Part shown: piece after piece, positions 1 through 11,584 of the stretch
How positions within the stretch are numbered: the first letter of the stretch is position 1
Layout: each line of letters starts with the position of its first letter
NCBI RefSeq assembly: GCF_014839805.1
Contig: NC_051134.1
Coordinates: 8,153,170-8,217,169, forward strand
DNA length: 64,000 nt
Direction: 5' to 3'
Source: Manduca sexta
Lineage: Eukaryota > Arthropoda > Insecta > Lepidoptera > Sphingidae
Program-made: the position numbers and the translations under genes
The notes under the pieces: model-generated
What the model saw: the letters and a program-made list of their open reading frames with translations, nothing else
Told to the model about the DNA's origin: nothing
The model's database searches: none

Positions 1-1555
1 ATTTGAATGTTTATAATATCTTATCTATAAATAGTAAACACCTAAGTGAAATTATTTTTTAGGTTTTAACTAAAAATATATATGTTTATGTTAAGTGTTT
101 TCTTAAAACTTTCAAGTAAACATACATAAAGTACAAAATATCAATGTCTCTTAAAACGTGCTCAAAAAACACGAAATCATTGCTTTATGTTTTGAATTAG
201 CACTTATTCACGTGTAAGTAGGCAAACAATAAACTTTATTTGAAAGAAATGAAATTTCATAAACAATTTGTTACACTTAGTCACGTATATCAAAAATTCT
301 AATCTGCATTTTACATTATTTTAACAATAGCTTCATGCGTATTCCTTTGGAAATTTTCATACCAAAACATTCTACTGTTCATAAATATAAAAACCGCTCG
401 TCGCCTCTGCTACAAACAATCCTAAGACGTCCAGGGAAAAATCTTAGCGCGGAAGAGATTCACTTTGAAGGGCTGCGGAGGTTTCATTGAATCAACGGAT
501 GAATTATTCTGTTTGTCCGAGTTTTTAAACGTTTGCCTCCGGCCCGCCCCCTGCCGGCGCTGTTTGTACTGCGGCGGCAGGGAATTAGCTTGTCTTAATT
601 ACACAGGTGCCAGAGTTTTTATTTTCTGGCTTAATGTTACGACTTAAGGGTTTATTTTGAAAAATGATTTAATATCCGTATACTGTACAGAGCATTGCTC
701 GAATCAATATGCATGTGTAATGCTTTACTATTTGAATAATAACTGGATTATTAATTAGTGTAGTAATTGGAGTTGGTGCACAATATGTACATTCAAAACA
801 GGAGGTTAAACTTAAAGATACAGGTATCGGATTGTGCCGTAGCTGTCAACTTGGCAAGCATAATATTATTTGATTGGAAAATATTATAAAAGATTTGATA
901 ATAGACTCGGCCCTAGTCATATAATGGGATGAATATGCGCTTGAATCATAGAAAATAATATTTTTATTCATTTTCTAGGTACCTAAACATTATAAAATTA
1001 CCCATTTAACAGTTAAACGTACTCGCAACTACCAATATTATTTTATTAAAAAGTTAATCGAACACTTGTTTGTCAATAAAGTGTTTGGAACAGCGTTTAT
1101 CAACTCGCTAGCGCAGAAAGTTATTAGAAATCGAGAGTAGTTCGCGGGTAGTCAATAAATCGGGCGAGTCGCAACACCCGCGCGCAATAAATCCAACGCT
1201 CGGAACAATTAAGAGAAGTTTTCATTTTCCGAAATGGTATCGCGTTCTATTATCGGACGCCATTCCATAAACACCTTAATTCTGAAAACGACGGTCATTT
1301 GGAAGAAAACAAATTAACTGGAGAATGAGCGGTGGCGCTGCGATGAGCGGGACGGTATCACGTCTGCGGACTTGTGTCTAACACCACAGAAAGTGGATTG
1401 CTTTTTAAACCTGCATCGCGAGGTATCTAGGAGTACTTAGGAGTTTGCATATAATTAGGAGGTTAACAAAATCATATTTGCATTATTGTTTCTTCATAAT
1501 TTTCCCTCAACTGTGGCGGTTTATTAATATCTTTCATATGGCAATGTTTATATTC
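1..1555. other. AT-rich non-coding sequence with one GC-rich island
   Basis: I see no gene here. The sequence is AT-rich with many short A or T runs. A GC-rich patch near 530-590 is followed by a TAATTA-containing stretch and a CAGGTG word, the same composition as other islands in the window. A second CpG-bearing patch lies around 1140-1200. The 60-codon open frame over 465-647 follows base composition and resembles no protein I know. Confidence 0.6.
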
Positions 1556-1655
1556 CTTTTACACTCGTAATGCCACCATGCTTTCAACAGCATTATTATA
1601 TACATAGATGGTGATAGTCACTCATCAGGCGACCTACTAATAACGATATTCAGTT
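1556..1655 (-). repeat. Degraded fragment of a dispersed lepidopteran repeat (cctgatggtaag type)
   Basis: Read on the minus strand this resembles the common lepidopteran repeat that begins 'cctgatggtaagtg(g)tcaccaccgccca' and continues through a 'gctgt' word. Here it appears as cgcctgatgagtgactatc followed by accatctatg. The match is eroded and the ends are not defined. It is assigned from remembered family consensus, not from a search. Confidence 0.4.
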
Positions 1656-3795
1656 TCGGTATTTTTTTAAATTTCTAGGTATATAGTTGTCATACTGTTC
1701 CATACCATACCGGTGTCGAAGGCTTCCGTCTGCCATTTGTACAAATGGCCGCGTTTCCGGAAGTTTGACAGGTCGGATGAAATGTCGCGCGATTTTTACT
1801 AATTAAAGCCGGCCGGCAATCAGAACCCTTCCGATTGTGAGGTAATTACGTGTCGGGAGGAAGGCGGCCGGGAGGGAGCCTGGATCATTCTGGAGTGATG
1901 AAAAACTTCCTCTGGGGTTGTTTTAATGATAACGACCCATTACCCGTTATGATTATGCGTTACGGTAATTTTTCAAATACTTTTGAAATTTATTTTGTTG
2001 TATGTATTTTTTTTAAGGCAATGTTATTTGTTAGTACAGTCAAAAGATAATTAGGACTTTGCACAAGAAATAGACAAGAAACACGATTGGAAAACCTTAC
2101 CTACGTTGTATATTTAAAATGTCTTCGCCTGTGTTCGAGCTGGTTCCAACTAAACCTTTAATTATTGTGTCCAACATTTGGTTCAATCACATCTAAAAGC
2201 ACGATAGACTACACATACAAATTTTAAAACTCTACAATTTTCCAAGGCATTAAGTCCATCAGTTGTAAAGGTACAATAATTTTTTTCTCATCGACATCAC
2301 CGCAGTTACTTCCGCCTCGTAGTCCTCCATCCTCACCTAATTCGGTCCACAATCAAGCTGCCAGCACTCTCAACAAATTAGTTTTGATATTTAAATTAGA
2401 CCCGCCGATGGGTATGCTGCGAATTATTTATACCCTACGATTTTTAACTGAAGGAACATTTCATAACCTATAGAAAATCGTATTTGTAGTTCAAGATATA
2501 TAGTCATTTTTTTATTGCCTATTTTGATGTTTTCAAGTATAAAAATATATTGCCGATATTGTAAAAATATTTGCCCTTTAAAATCATATTCATTCTGTAG
2601 ATTTTGTAACCCAAGACATCTATATACTTATTATCATACTTATTTGAATCGAAATACAGTACGGCTAAGCGAACATTCATTGTACATTGTGATAGATCTT
2701 CGTCACGATAAAATATCGTATCGTATATTATAAAGGCGGTAAAGTCCGGCAGGTTCAGTTCAAAGATTGATTCCTCTTTCTCGACCGACGCTAACTACAA
2801 CTTCTTCCCACCGCTCGCCGCCTCCCGTGACACCCCCCCCCCCTCCTCCTACCCGCGGCGTCCGTTTGATCGCGTTATTTCACGAGATAAGTCCGTTAAT
2901 TGCCTTTACAGACAGGTTGCGCATTCTATTCCAGATTATTGATCTTGGCGAACAGTTTTTGTATGTCTTCCGATGGGGATTGTTAAACGGTTTTGTTTTA
3001 ATTGAAGCGAGAGTTGTTTAAGAAAAGACGTGGAAGTTCCCCGGACGCCGCTTTGTGGAGATTATTTTGTAATAGTTACGGTGTTGGGAGTTTCGTAGCT
3101 TTTATTTTGGGAGTAGGTTTTTATGTAGTATCAGTACTGAGTTAAATTTTACCATCGCTTGGTATGGGATACCTAAACTAATAAGAAAATTGTGTTGTCA
3201 ATGGGTATCTGTCTATCAGTCGACCAATTTCTATGTCTTCTCCATTGAAAGAAGTTGGAGACTATCTCGCGCGGGAACGTGATGTTCCGCAGTCTCATCC
3301 TGTTTTTACTTACGAACTAATTCTTTTCAACCGCTCGGCGCTGAATGCTAATGTAGAAAACGGCTTAAGCCGGTTATTGTTTAAGGTATTATTGAATTTA
3401 CAATTGAGATTATCTCCCCGCGCCCCACCGCGGCACCCCCTTCGACATTCCTTCAGCTACTTTTTTAATGAAATTGCACCAACCCTTTCGAAATATTCAA
3501 TTTAATTAAGGTGGGAAAAATTGTTATTTGATGTTGAATTTTGGGAGATTCAATTTTTTAAAAGAATTGTAAAGTGTTTTATTGGTGGGGATATTATAAT
3601 TAGTCACATTTTATCGACAGCTCTGGATTGGAGTTATAAGATTAGGACACGACCCGCAATCATCAGGTGTAGGTATCCATGTTTCAGAATTAGAATATGA
3701 TTTTGTAAGGTTATTCCTAAAATATGGAGATACTTACCTCGACTTAGTATTTGCATAACTAATCTTGCTACACTCGACTTTAACCACCAAGAGTC
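1656..3795. other. Non-coding stretch with GC-rich islands
   Basis: No gene is recognised. Islands occur around 1795-1910 and 2735-2880. The second contains an 11-C homopolymer (about 2833-2843), CGGTAAAGTCCG at 2737-2748 and pyrimidine-rich DNA. A third GC patch near 3415-3440 sits in a frame with no recognisable protein. TTAATTA words flank the islands. Confidence 0.55.
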
Positions 3796-3809
3796 TTGAT
3801 TCCAAGTAG

Positions 3810-3890
3810 GTATCCGCTTTCATACTCGAACTGGGAATCGAATCCAGGCTCATTTCCTGCTCATACCACTGAATCCACAAGCCTTTCCAC
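3810..3890 (-). repeat. Possible tRNA-like SINE head fragment
   Basis: On the minus strand this reads a 'tcagtggtatgagcagg' stretch, then 'ggattcgattcccag', resembling internal polymerase III A and B boxes of tRNA-derived SINEs. There is no cloverleaf-quality acceptor stem, so it is not a functional tRNA gene. The family is not identified and the ends are approximate. Confidence 0.3.
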
Positions 3891-5990
3891 TTATCAAAAT
3901 TTGTCAGTCGATCAGTTGATCATAGCTTGTTTAATTAAATTGGCATCTAATCCTGGTGGCGGTGCCCAGATTGTCGTATTGTGTGGAAATTGAAAAACTT
4001 TTCTCGTTTTCAACTAATTATATCGAGAGGAAGGCGAAATCTTTTGCAAATATTTATCGAGCTCGATTGTCGGTGCTCGCGATGGGTCCGGGCTCGGCTC
4101 CGATCCTTATCGGGACTTAAGACTTCGGACCATCGCTCGTGCCGGGAATGGATGCTGGATTTCAGCTGAAGAGAGATCATGATGTTGAGTGTAGGTAATT
4201 GTAATCATAATTATGAAAAATAATATATTTAGCTTTCGCAAATTTTACTGTATCTAACGGAAAGTGCATTACAATTAGAGAAAAAATACAACTAGCAAGA
4301 TATCATGTCTCTCTTTTTCTAATAGTACACTTTCATTGATTTTTCACATTCCGTTTTAAAAAGAAATTCAAAATTACATAAACAATTTCACAAAGTTGTA
4401 AAATTAAGATGTTATCGTAACCCCACGGCGCTCGGCGCGAGCTGCCCAGATAGTTAGAAAAAGGGGTTTGTTTTTAATTAATTAATGTTATTCGCTGGAG
4501 GAGCTGCGTTTATTGATCGTCTCGGGTAATTAGCCGTTTTATTGTTATAATGTAGGAGGGAGGGAGAAGGTGTGCTGCCAGATGGCCAGCTCGCCAGCAA
4601 CTCCTGCAATCAAATTTCGCTTAACGTGCTAGATTGCACCGCGAAAGAATTAGAAAGGGTTCAGAAGACAGATGTTCAGGTTCGGTATGTAGGGAAAGCG
4701 AAGGATGGGAGAGAAATTAAATAAAATAATTTATTTTTAAAAAACAATTACGTTATTAGTTGCAAAAGGATTACACGATATTGTCTTTTTGTTATAAAAT
4801 ATGCAGAAATGTTCATATTACTTAATTTAAGTCATAATCTAGAACCTAAATACCTGGTTTCTTCATGATCATAAGTTATATATGCCTGGATTGCCTAGCT
4901 GATAGCCCGCCTTAGAAAACTGCAAAAAAAATGGTGGCATCGATGTCCAGTCACCAGGTATGTGCCCAATAAGTCATTAGGTGGCCTATCTTTGAAAATT
5001 ATTTAAAAATTTCATCATATTGTTTGTTAAACTGATAAACTAATTTGACAATCGACCAACACCTTTATCTCGGCCATTAGCAGTGCATAATGATTGTTTA
5101 ATCAGCGCAGGCCGGTGGGCCATTACGGTAATTAACGCATAATCCAATTTGTCTTGAGCCACATACAGGAGAGGAGCGCGGGGCAGGGGGAGAGTGGGAT
5201 GTTGTTTATAAAAGTTCTTTGTTTGTCCCACGTCGGCTAATTAGCTAGAGTGCTATTTAGCTGATTGCGCCGCTTTATCATTGATAAGACGTGTTTGGAC
5301 TTTCGGACTCATTACGTGTGGTAAGGTGACGGCGCGGTGACGAGAGGAAATGGTATTGTTTTTTTTTAAATGTGCTCGAAAAAGTGACTTCACTGCACAT
5401 GTTATTAAGTAAAGTCCAAGAAAAATTGTAATCGTTCTAAAAATGACGTTATTGTTGTTTAAAAAATTTAAATTTTAACGGTTAATGATATAGGTTTTGG
5501 ACTTCGATATGTTATTCTACATTTTTATTGTAATAGATAACATTTAAATTGTTTGTCATTTATTAATAATGCGGTTAGTAAAGTCGGATTTGGGAAAGTC
5601 ATTTTACTAGAAAAACATATGAAGTGAAGGAATTCGAGCAATTCGAATCGTCTCCCATCGAGGCGATTTCTATCACATACCAGGAAGTAAGCTTTAAAGC
5701 AATTATAGTGAAAAAACATATATCCGGAAACCTACACCATAATAAAAGACAAATGCGGAAGAGGTACACTAAAATATATAAAAAAATATTACGATTAAAT
5801 AAACACATAATTATATATTTTTAACATAATTCCTTACACATTCGAGCAACATTTAAAAGCTAACGTTGATGCGACATATGTATTTAAGATGGTAAAAATA
5901 GTAAGAAATGACTCAATAGTAATGACCATTACAATTTGTGGATTAATGCATTAGACCTGGAATTAAGCTCACAGCTTCACCCGCGTGGAA
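3891..5990. other. Non-coding stretch with islands and a possible repeat trace
   Basis: No gene is recognised. CpG-rich patches lie near 4060-4150 and 5240-5345. Around 4960-5000 the minus strand reads 'aggccacctaatgac', a weak trace of the cctgatggtaag repeat. The opposed 60-70 codon frames over 5525-5824 lie in AT-rich DNA and look like chance. Confidence 0.5.
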
Positions 5991-6017
5991 GGCTTCTCTG
6001 GAATAAATGTTCACTGC

Positions 6018-6215
6018 AACTTATAACCACCGCACCCAAGTTATAAAACTGATAATAGATGTCCACGCATGAATGTCGCGTTCCAGGATCAGCCTGTGTA
6101 TACCGCGTTTTAAGCAGCCCGGCATGAACGTGGCGACTAGCGATAAATAACCTTCTCTTGTCAGTCGACTCTATCGGGACCCAACTCCACTTACTATCAC
6201 GTGGTCACGCATGCA
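6018..6215 (-). repeat. Copy of the ~240-bp dispersed repeat (family A), divergent
   Basis: In minus orientation it carries the family landmarks in order: a 'ggtcgctat..' equivalent, 'gtcgcgttccaggatcagcc', 'tgtgtatacc', 'ggcatgaacgtggcgac', 'cttgtcagtcgac' and 'ccaactccacttactatca'. The same order is seen at about 11.2, 16.4, 21.7, 51.5, 52.5 and 58.4 kb. No coding capacity is present. Family class is unknown. Confidence 0.75.
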
Positions 6216-6780
6216 GACAAGCAGTAGCTTATGTGTCAATTTAGGACTATACCTATCTCTGTGTTAAGCATTGGAACACCGGAATATAAACATACGACTC
6301 TCTCACATGCATTTTGGTATATATATAATAGCAAGAATATACTAGTGCGTAGGAAATAAGCGCTTGCATGGTCCGTACTCCGTAGTCGACATAAGGTCTC
6401 TGCAATCGACAAGCTGTCAGCGCTGTGGTCACCTCACGTGCGATATTGACAAGCCGCCAGCTCGGAGGGTCTACACTCCACGATATCCCGGTGAACCGTA
6501 TGTTCACATGTGCTTTGTTTACGAACATCAAAATATATTAGGGATTTTGTTTGTTTTCGGTATATAATTTTTCTTTGTAGGTATTGGAATTTAATTTGAT
6601 TTAGTTAGTGTTATTATTGAGTATTGTGAGGCACTACTACGCGAGCTACTTGCTCGTCATATCATTTGAAGTATGAAAATACAATCTTTACAAACATAAT
6701 TTATCAATGTACACTAATTCTTACTAAGTAATCACGTACAACAATCACAGTACATAGCAAAACGGCGTAGTAAATGCCGA
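6216..6780. other. Non-coding flank of the repeat and E-box island
   Basis: No gene is recognised. The sequence is AT-rich with mixed composition near 6380-6500, where frames on both strands stay open for 67-92 codons without resemblance to a known protein. Confidence 0.5.
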
Positions 6781-6985
6781 GCGCGGTGCGTAACGGTCGT
6801 TAAGGTAGCGGCGTCGCCCCCACTCCCGGCAGGTGGGCGTGTGCAGGTGCTGCAGGTAGCAGGTGTCGCCGCCCTGCGCACCTGCGCGGCGCACGGGGCG
6901 GAGGTAGCCCCGCCCCACCTGCCGCACCTGTGCGAAGCCTCCGCCGGTACATACTGCTATGTACCTGCCTGTGCGAGTACATGCC
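6781..6985. promoter_or_regulatory. GC-rich island with a homotypic CAGGTG/CACCTG cluster
   Basis: Six exact CAGGTG or CACCTG words lie in 101 bp: CAGGTG at 6830, 6844 and 6860, then CACCTG at 6879, 6916 and 6925. CAGGTA at 6853 and TACCTG near 6962 are near-matches. These words are the known target of Snail-type zinc fingers and of class I bHLH dimers. A perfect 8-bp stem with a 4-nt loop follows at 6946-6965. Overlapping frames on both strands remain open because of high GC. I read this as a candidate enhancer or silencer rather than an exon. Confidence 0.45.
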
Positions 6986-7119
6986 GCTCCGCCAACCGCG
7001 CACCTATGTTTGTGATAATGCATACATACGTTTTGTTCAGATAGTGTGACTTTTATTGTGATCGAGATTATTTTTTTTTACTTTTACAAGTAGAGTACAG
7101 TATTTGGGTATGTCATTCT

Positions 7120-7215
7120 ATAACAGTCTAGGTGGAATGGGACCGTCGACAGAAGGTTGCGGGTTCGACTCCCATTGGTTGAACAGACTCGTGCGTCATT
7201 GGAACAACTGATCAC
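7120..7215 (+). repeat. Possible tRNA-like SINE head
   Basis: 'ggttgcgggttcgactccca' at about 7154-7173 is a good polymerase III B-box match, preceded by a weak A-box-like 'agtctaggtggaatggg'. There is no matching acceptor stem, so a tRNA gene is unlikely. The same B-box style recurs at 23280-23300. Family not identified. Confidence 0.35.
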
Positions 7216-7295
7216 GCGATCCTTATTATGTATATCTTTTGTCTTAGGACTAATTTTTAGTATTTAAAATTCAACCAAATCATATAAAATCTAAC

Positions 7296-7572
7296 CTTAT
7301 TTTACTAATATTATAAATGTGAAAGTTTGCGAAATGTTGTTGGATGTTTGTTAGAAGTAATTTCAACAATAGCTGAACATTTGCTAAATGTTTTTAAATT
7401 AAATTTGGTACACACATAGTCCACGTCTTGGATAATCTCAAAGACCTTTTATCTCGGTAAATGTCACCGTTATACTTACGCTGGCATACTACACTTATGC
7501 CGCTTGCATTGTATTTAGGGATCTTTGTATTGGAATAGGCTTTAACGCGGGCGAAGCTGCGAGCAACCCCAA
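7296..7572. repeat. Common lepidopteran repeat bounded by ttactaatattataaatg and gcgaagctgcgagcaac
   Basis: It opens with 'ttactaatattataaatgtg' followed by 'aaagtttg', passes 'atttggtacacacatag' and 'ttttatctcggtaaatg', and closes with 'gcgggcgaagctgcgagcaa'. This order is characteristic of a very abundant short interspersed repeat in moths and butterflies. A copy in the opposite orientation lies at 27949-28155. The class is not certain to me. Confidence 0.65.
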
Positions 7573-7800
7573 GTTTCCGAGAGTTCTATGTTTGTAACCG
7601 TACCTGCGTCATAAATCCTAGTACAAAGAGGTCCACCCCCCTCGAGTGTCACCTTCGCACACGCATAAATTTTTTGCGCACTTAACCCTCGGCCACTCGA
7701 CACGGAAAAGGAGGTGCCGTCTTAACCACGCGCGGTGAAGGGTTGACCTCTGCACTCGCACTAAAAGGCTCGAGTGGGTTGTAGCAAAAACTTTAGGAAA
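7573..7800. repeat. CpG-rich segment with inverted repeats, probable repeat fragment
   Basis: 'agaggtccaccc' near 7627 and 'gggttgacctct' near 7750 are imperfect inverted repeats, and 'ctcgagtg' occurs near both ends. The sharp composition change directly after the preceding repeat suggests a second inserted element. I do not recognise the family and see no coding frame. Confidence 0.35.
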
Positions 7801-8359
7801 GCTTCTGTTTTATAATTTATTTCCGGTGTGACATACTTCAATAAGAGAAGTAGTTTACAGCTTTAGGTCATTATACTGGTAGTCAAAATAATTATAGACT
7901 AATATTTTCTAAGAATGAAGGCTGGCTTTGGTAGTAGTGTTGTTTCACAGGAAACCATCATGAGTTTTGCTTTGATTTTGCGTTTCGAACAGTTGTTAAG
8001 ACTAATGGAGCTTCAATAGATTTCCAACCTTTTCCAAATTTCGTTAATATCTAAAAGGTCAATGTTCTTTCGTCTTAGGTTTTCTATCCGCATTGTTCCA
8101 GTCAAGTGGTATAACTAAGTAGAGTAGTAGGGTATAAGATGGTAGAAATTTTTGATGAGTTGAACAGCCGTTTATGCTGTTCATCAGGTGTAATTCATCA
8201 CCATTGGCCACGAAGTTCTCAAGACCTCAAGCGACCGTAATAGCATCCCATATAGAGATTTTCAAACCGATGACTTTATACTTCTGCGGCCATCAAATTA
8301 CTTCACTATTTACCTAGATTTTCTATGTATGTGTCGTATCGCTAGATCGACTAGCGTAC
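7801..8359. other. AT-rich non-coding sequence
   Basis: No gene is recognised. A short hairpin, gaacagc then seven bases then gctgttc, sits at about 8163-8183, just before a 'catcaggtg' word typical of old repeat fragments. Confidence 0.55.
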
Positions 8360-8367
8360 TCGTACAT

Positions 8368-8567
8368 CAGTGGCGATGGGTTCACAAAACCCGATTCTTG
8401 CCGGCTTCCCTTTCGTAACTTATGTAAACGCTAATAATCATTGGAACAATGTACAAACCGCATATATGCATATGCTTCTTTTATATTATGGCTGCTATTT
8501 ATGTATATTAGTAGTACGTATATGTTGTTTCGGGTTCCCTTTTAGAAAATATCATCTTTCACCACTG
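8368..8567 (+). mobile_element. hAT-type MITE, copy 1, with perfect 8-bp target duplication
   Basis: A 200-bp element begins CAGTGGCGAT and ends CACCACTG, so the termini are inverted (cagtggcga against cagtggtga). The flanking octamer TCGTACAT occurs exactly at 8360-8367 and 8568-8575. Eight-bp target duplications and CAGTG-type ends are typical of hAT elements. Internal landmarks 'ggcttccctttcgtaactta' and 'gggttccctttt' recur in copies at 55409-55618 and 49720-49764. No transposase is encoded, so the copy is non-autonomous. The intact duplication suggests a relatively recent insertion. Confidence 0.85.
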
Positions 8568-8575
8568 TCGTACAT

Positions 8576-10720
8576 ATAACATAATATAATTAATATAATT
8601 AAATAGTTATACATATTTAATAACACACCTATATGATAGATTTATAAGACTGATAATCTTCGAACATCTTCATATAATTTAGTTTTACGTCCTGCTAACT
8701 GTTTGTCAAGTTAGATTTAATATTATAGGCCCCAATTAAATTTTATTTGCTCTCTGTTTCCAATTGGCACCTGTTAGAAGTACGAACCAATATTAAATCT
8801 CTCTGCAGGGCTATCTATATTATCAATAAGATAAATAATAAAATAATTTTAGTATTGCAGATATTAGTGTAAATAATAAACAGCTTCATTAGATAATGTT
8901 TGAAAACAGTATTTATTTATTATAATTTTAATAATTTATTGCTTAGTTACACTGACATATGAAGATAGAAAGCAGAAATTAATAAAACGTTGAAATAACA
9001 CGATTTTTTGGTTTTATCGCGGTTTTTCGAAATCCGAAGAATTGTTCTATTTCAATATCTAACATTCGCGTAAACGTAAGAAATTGTTATTTATAAAACG
9101 TCGTTACAATAGCTAGAACAATATGAATTTTCTAAGTCAACATAATTAATTATACTGCCTTTGTAACCAGGGAAACCTATACCTTGAGATACAGTGTTCA
9201 GCTCGGGTACTACATATAATTAACAACGGTTGCATTCAGGCAGTCCATTACCTATTGTTTTCTGATTTTCAAATTAATTATTCGAAAAGAAAATAGTAAC
9301 TAAATAGTGATTCCCTTAAATTCTTTGGAGTTTATTGGGAATTAAAAATTTGGTATGATTATGCTAGGAGTCAGTAGTTAGTTCTGTTAGAACGCAGTTG
9401 GTCCGATCGTAGTGGCACTATAGTTAGAAACAGTCATTTTATTGCATTTCTTATAAGTTTGTTAGAGGTCATATTAATTCCCGCCCTGTTATCTCTCTTC
9501 TTTCCCGAAAGGCCCGTTGCTGCACCGGCTGTAATCACCTAAAACGAATAAAAACTAAATTGAAGTAAACAATACGTATTGTTTTTATAAAACACTGCTT
9601 TGTCTCTCAATTACTTTTAAATCAGCATAGGTTTATGATAATTTTGAAGGCTAAGTGGGCTACCTGAGATAGTGATACCAGGCTATTCAAGTTGCAGCCT
9701 AACTCTGGGCCTAGCTCTCCCACAAACTTAACAGTTTCCTATCCTTTTCTTACAAATCCAAATTTTCCTCAATTTTCACGTCAATATTTTTAACAAAACA
9801 TTTATGATCGAGTACACTATGGAGTAATTTGGCACGTGATTAGCTTCCATTAAGGTGGAGTACACAGCACACAGTACACAGCGTGGCGACGCACCGGCGC
9901 CGCGGGCGTGTTCTTAATTAACAGCGGCTACGGTAAACACCGCGCTGTACTCACGCTTGATTGATAGACCTGCGAGCTTGGAGCTTTTGTTCTTACCGAT
10001 CATTTAAAATGGATGGCTTGGTAATTCATTTATAACGACGATTTTAAAAATAATTCTCTTGATTAGTCATTTGTGTCTTTGAATCGCAAGTTATATATTT
10101 AATATAATTAATAAAGTGATGCTTAGTAATTTGTATCTTTGTCTTGTGAGGAGTACACGGGGTGGGTGTTCATTAGACATAGAATTACATAATATGTTTA
10201 TTGTATGCGACGGTTATACATAAAGTGTCCTTAGCCTAGCGCAACGAACGCTTAAATTATAAACATACAGGTAAAATACACCGTTACAGTTGCTGACAAT
10301 CGCTACGGTCGCTTTGTATTTCAAGTTATTTAATTAATAAAGTGACAAAATAATGATTTAGCTATTGCAATGATTGATCGTGTTGAATATAGATGAGCGA
10401 TTAAGTAATAAATCAGAGATCGCGGGATGATTCGCGTATGTTTGATTTTGATTTTATGCCAACCACCATATAAATACCAAATAAAAATCTTGTAGCATAA
10501 TCAGGTTGGCACTAACCTTAACTCCTAAGTATCAAGACTTTTGCTATCACAACTATCATCTTTGTTGACAAAGTTATTATGTGAGGTAAATAGATGTTAT
10601 TTGTTGGAATAAAACTATTTTGCAGAATATATCGTGGTTTTATATATTATAATTTTCTAGAATTGTCAAAAATAAATAGATGTTATTTTTTTACAACTAA
10701 GGGCGATATTTGCAGGGGTA
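8576..10720. other. Non-coding stretch, mostly AT-rich
   Basis: No gene is recognised. Several TAATTA or ATTAAT words occur near 8580-8605 and 9140-9150. A GC island at about 9880-9965 contains 'gcgccgcgggcgtg', 'ttcttaattaac' and 'ggtaaacacc', a forkhead-like word, the composition of a regulatory island. Confidence 0.55.
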
Positions 10721-10734
10721 GGTGAGTTACTTGA

Positions 10735-10935
10735 AAACGACAAAGACACGCCGCTCCCCGCCCCGCGGCGTCCCGCACACCTGTTCCATTAAATTTTCAA
10801 TTACAGCCGGCACTCGAGCGCCACTCGCGGGATTAGTGTACACACTAGCGCTCTATTTGTTTGTACTGCGGTGTTTGCTCTACCTCGCCGCTCTATGTAG
10901 AGCCGGTGCGATACTCAAGAAGTGTTTTTCCACTA
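10735..10935. promoter_or_regulatory. GC-rich island similar to one at 11.6 kb
   Basis: The island contains CACCTG (about 10778), then 'attaaattttcaattac', a CpG-rich core, and 'tgtttgtactgcggtgtttg'. The same blocks in the same order occur about 820 bp downstream at 11585-11695. Its 72-codon frame has no resemblance to a known protein. The cis-regulatory reading is inference from composition and the paired structure. Confidence 0.35.
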
Positions 10936-11126
10936 CATAAAGGGGCTTGATTGAAAGTTGTGCAACATTCAGTTGTATATTTATTTTTGGATTTTGTATG
11001 ATTGACTAAGATTATGTTTCGCTATCATTTTTTAAAACCTTGACAATAATATGAGTGGATAACTTTACTGAGACCACGCTTTACGACTATCTTTAAACAA
11101 TAATCAGTCCTTAACACTTCCATTTG

Positions 11127-11370
11127 TTTTTATATTTGCATGGCAAAGTGTTCCCACTGCTCCTGATGGCAAGTAGTGTGGGGTTCAATGAAATGTCGAC
11201 TGACGAGAGAAGATTATCGACCTCGACAGTCCACACAATTATGTCGGTCTATTACACTGGATACACAGGCTGACTCTGAAACGCGACAGACTTACGTGGA
11301 CCACTATGTCAGATTTAACACCTTGTGTACGGTGGTAGCTATCTGGATATAAAATATATCCTACCACCAA
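11127..11370 (+). repeat. Copy of the ~240-bp dispersed repeat (family A)
   Basis: A full-length-looking copy. It runs from 'tttttatatttgcatggcaa' through 'gatggcaagtagtgtggggt', 'aatgtcgactgacgagag', 'acaattatgtcggtctatt', 'acacaggctgactctgaaac', 'acgtggaccactatg' and 'aacaccttgtgtacggtggt' to 'atatcctaccaccaa'. It has no coding capacity and no tRNA-like boxes. Confidence 0.8.
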
Positions 11371-11584
11371 TAAAAGTACTCCATGAGATACCACTATTCT
11401 CTTTAACCTAAACTACTAAGTGTAATGCCTCGTTACAATATGGATATTCTTCAAACTAGTATAAAACACAGCTACATGGCGATGGAAGTAAGTATACGTA
11501 ATACTACATAGTCATTGCCATATAAGATACTCCACATACATACTCTTAATATAGAGTACTCAATAACGCTAGAGACGCAATAGA

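Noticed and set aside
6745..7044. Overlapping 67-92 codon frames on both strands
   Set aside because: High GC removes stops in most frames. The E-box cluster explains the sequence better than a coding exon.
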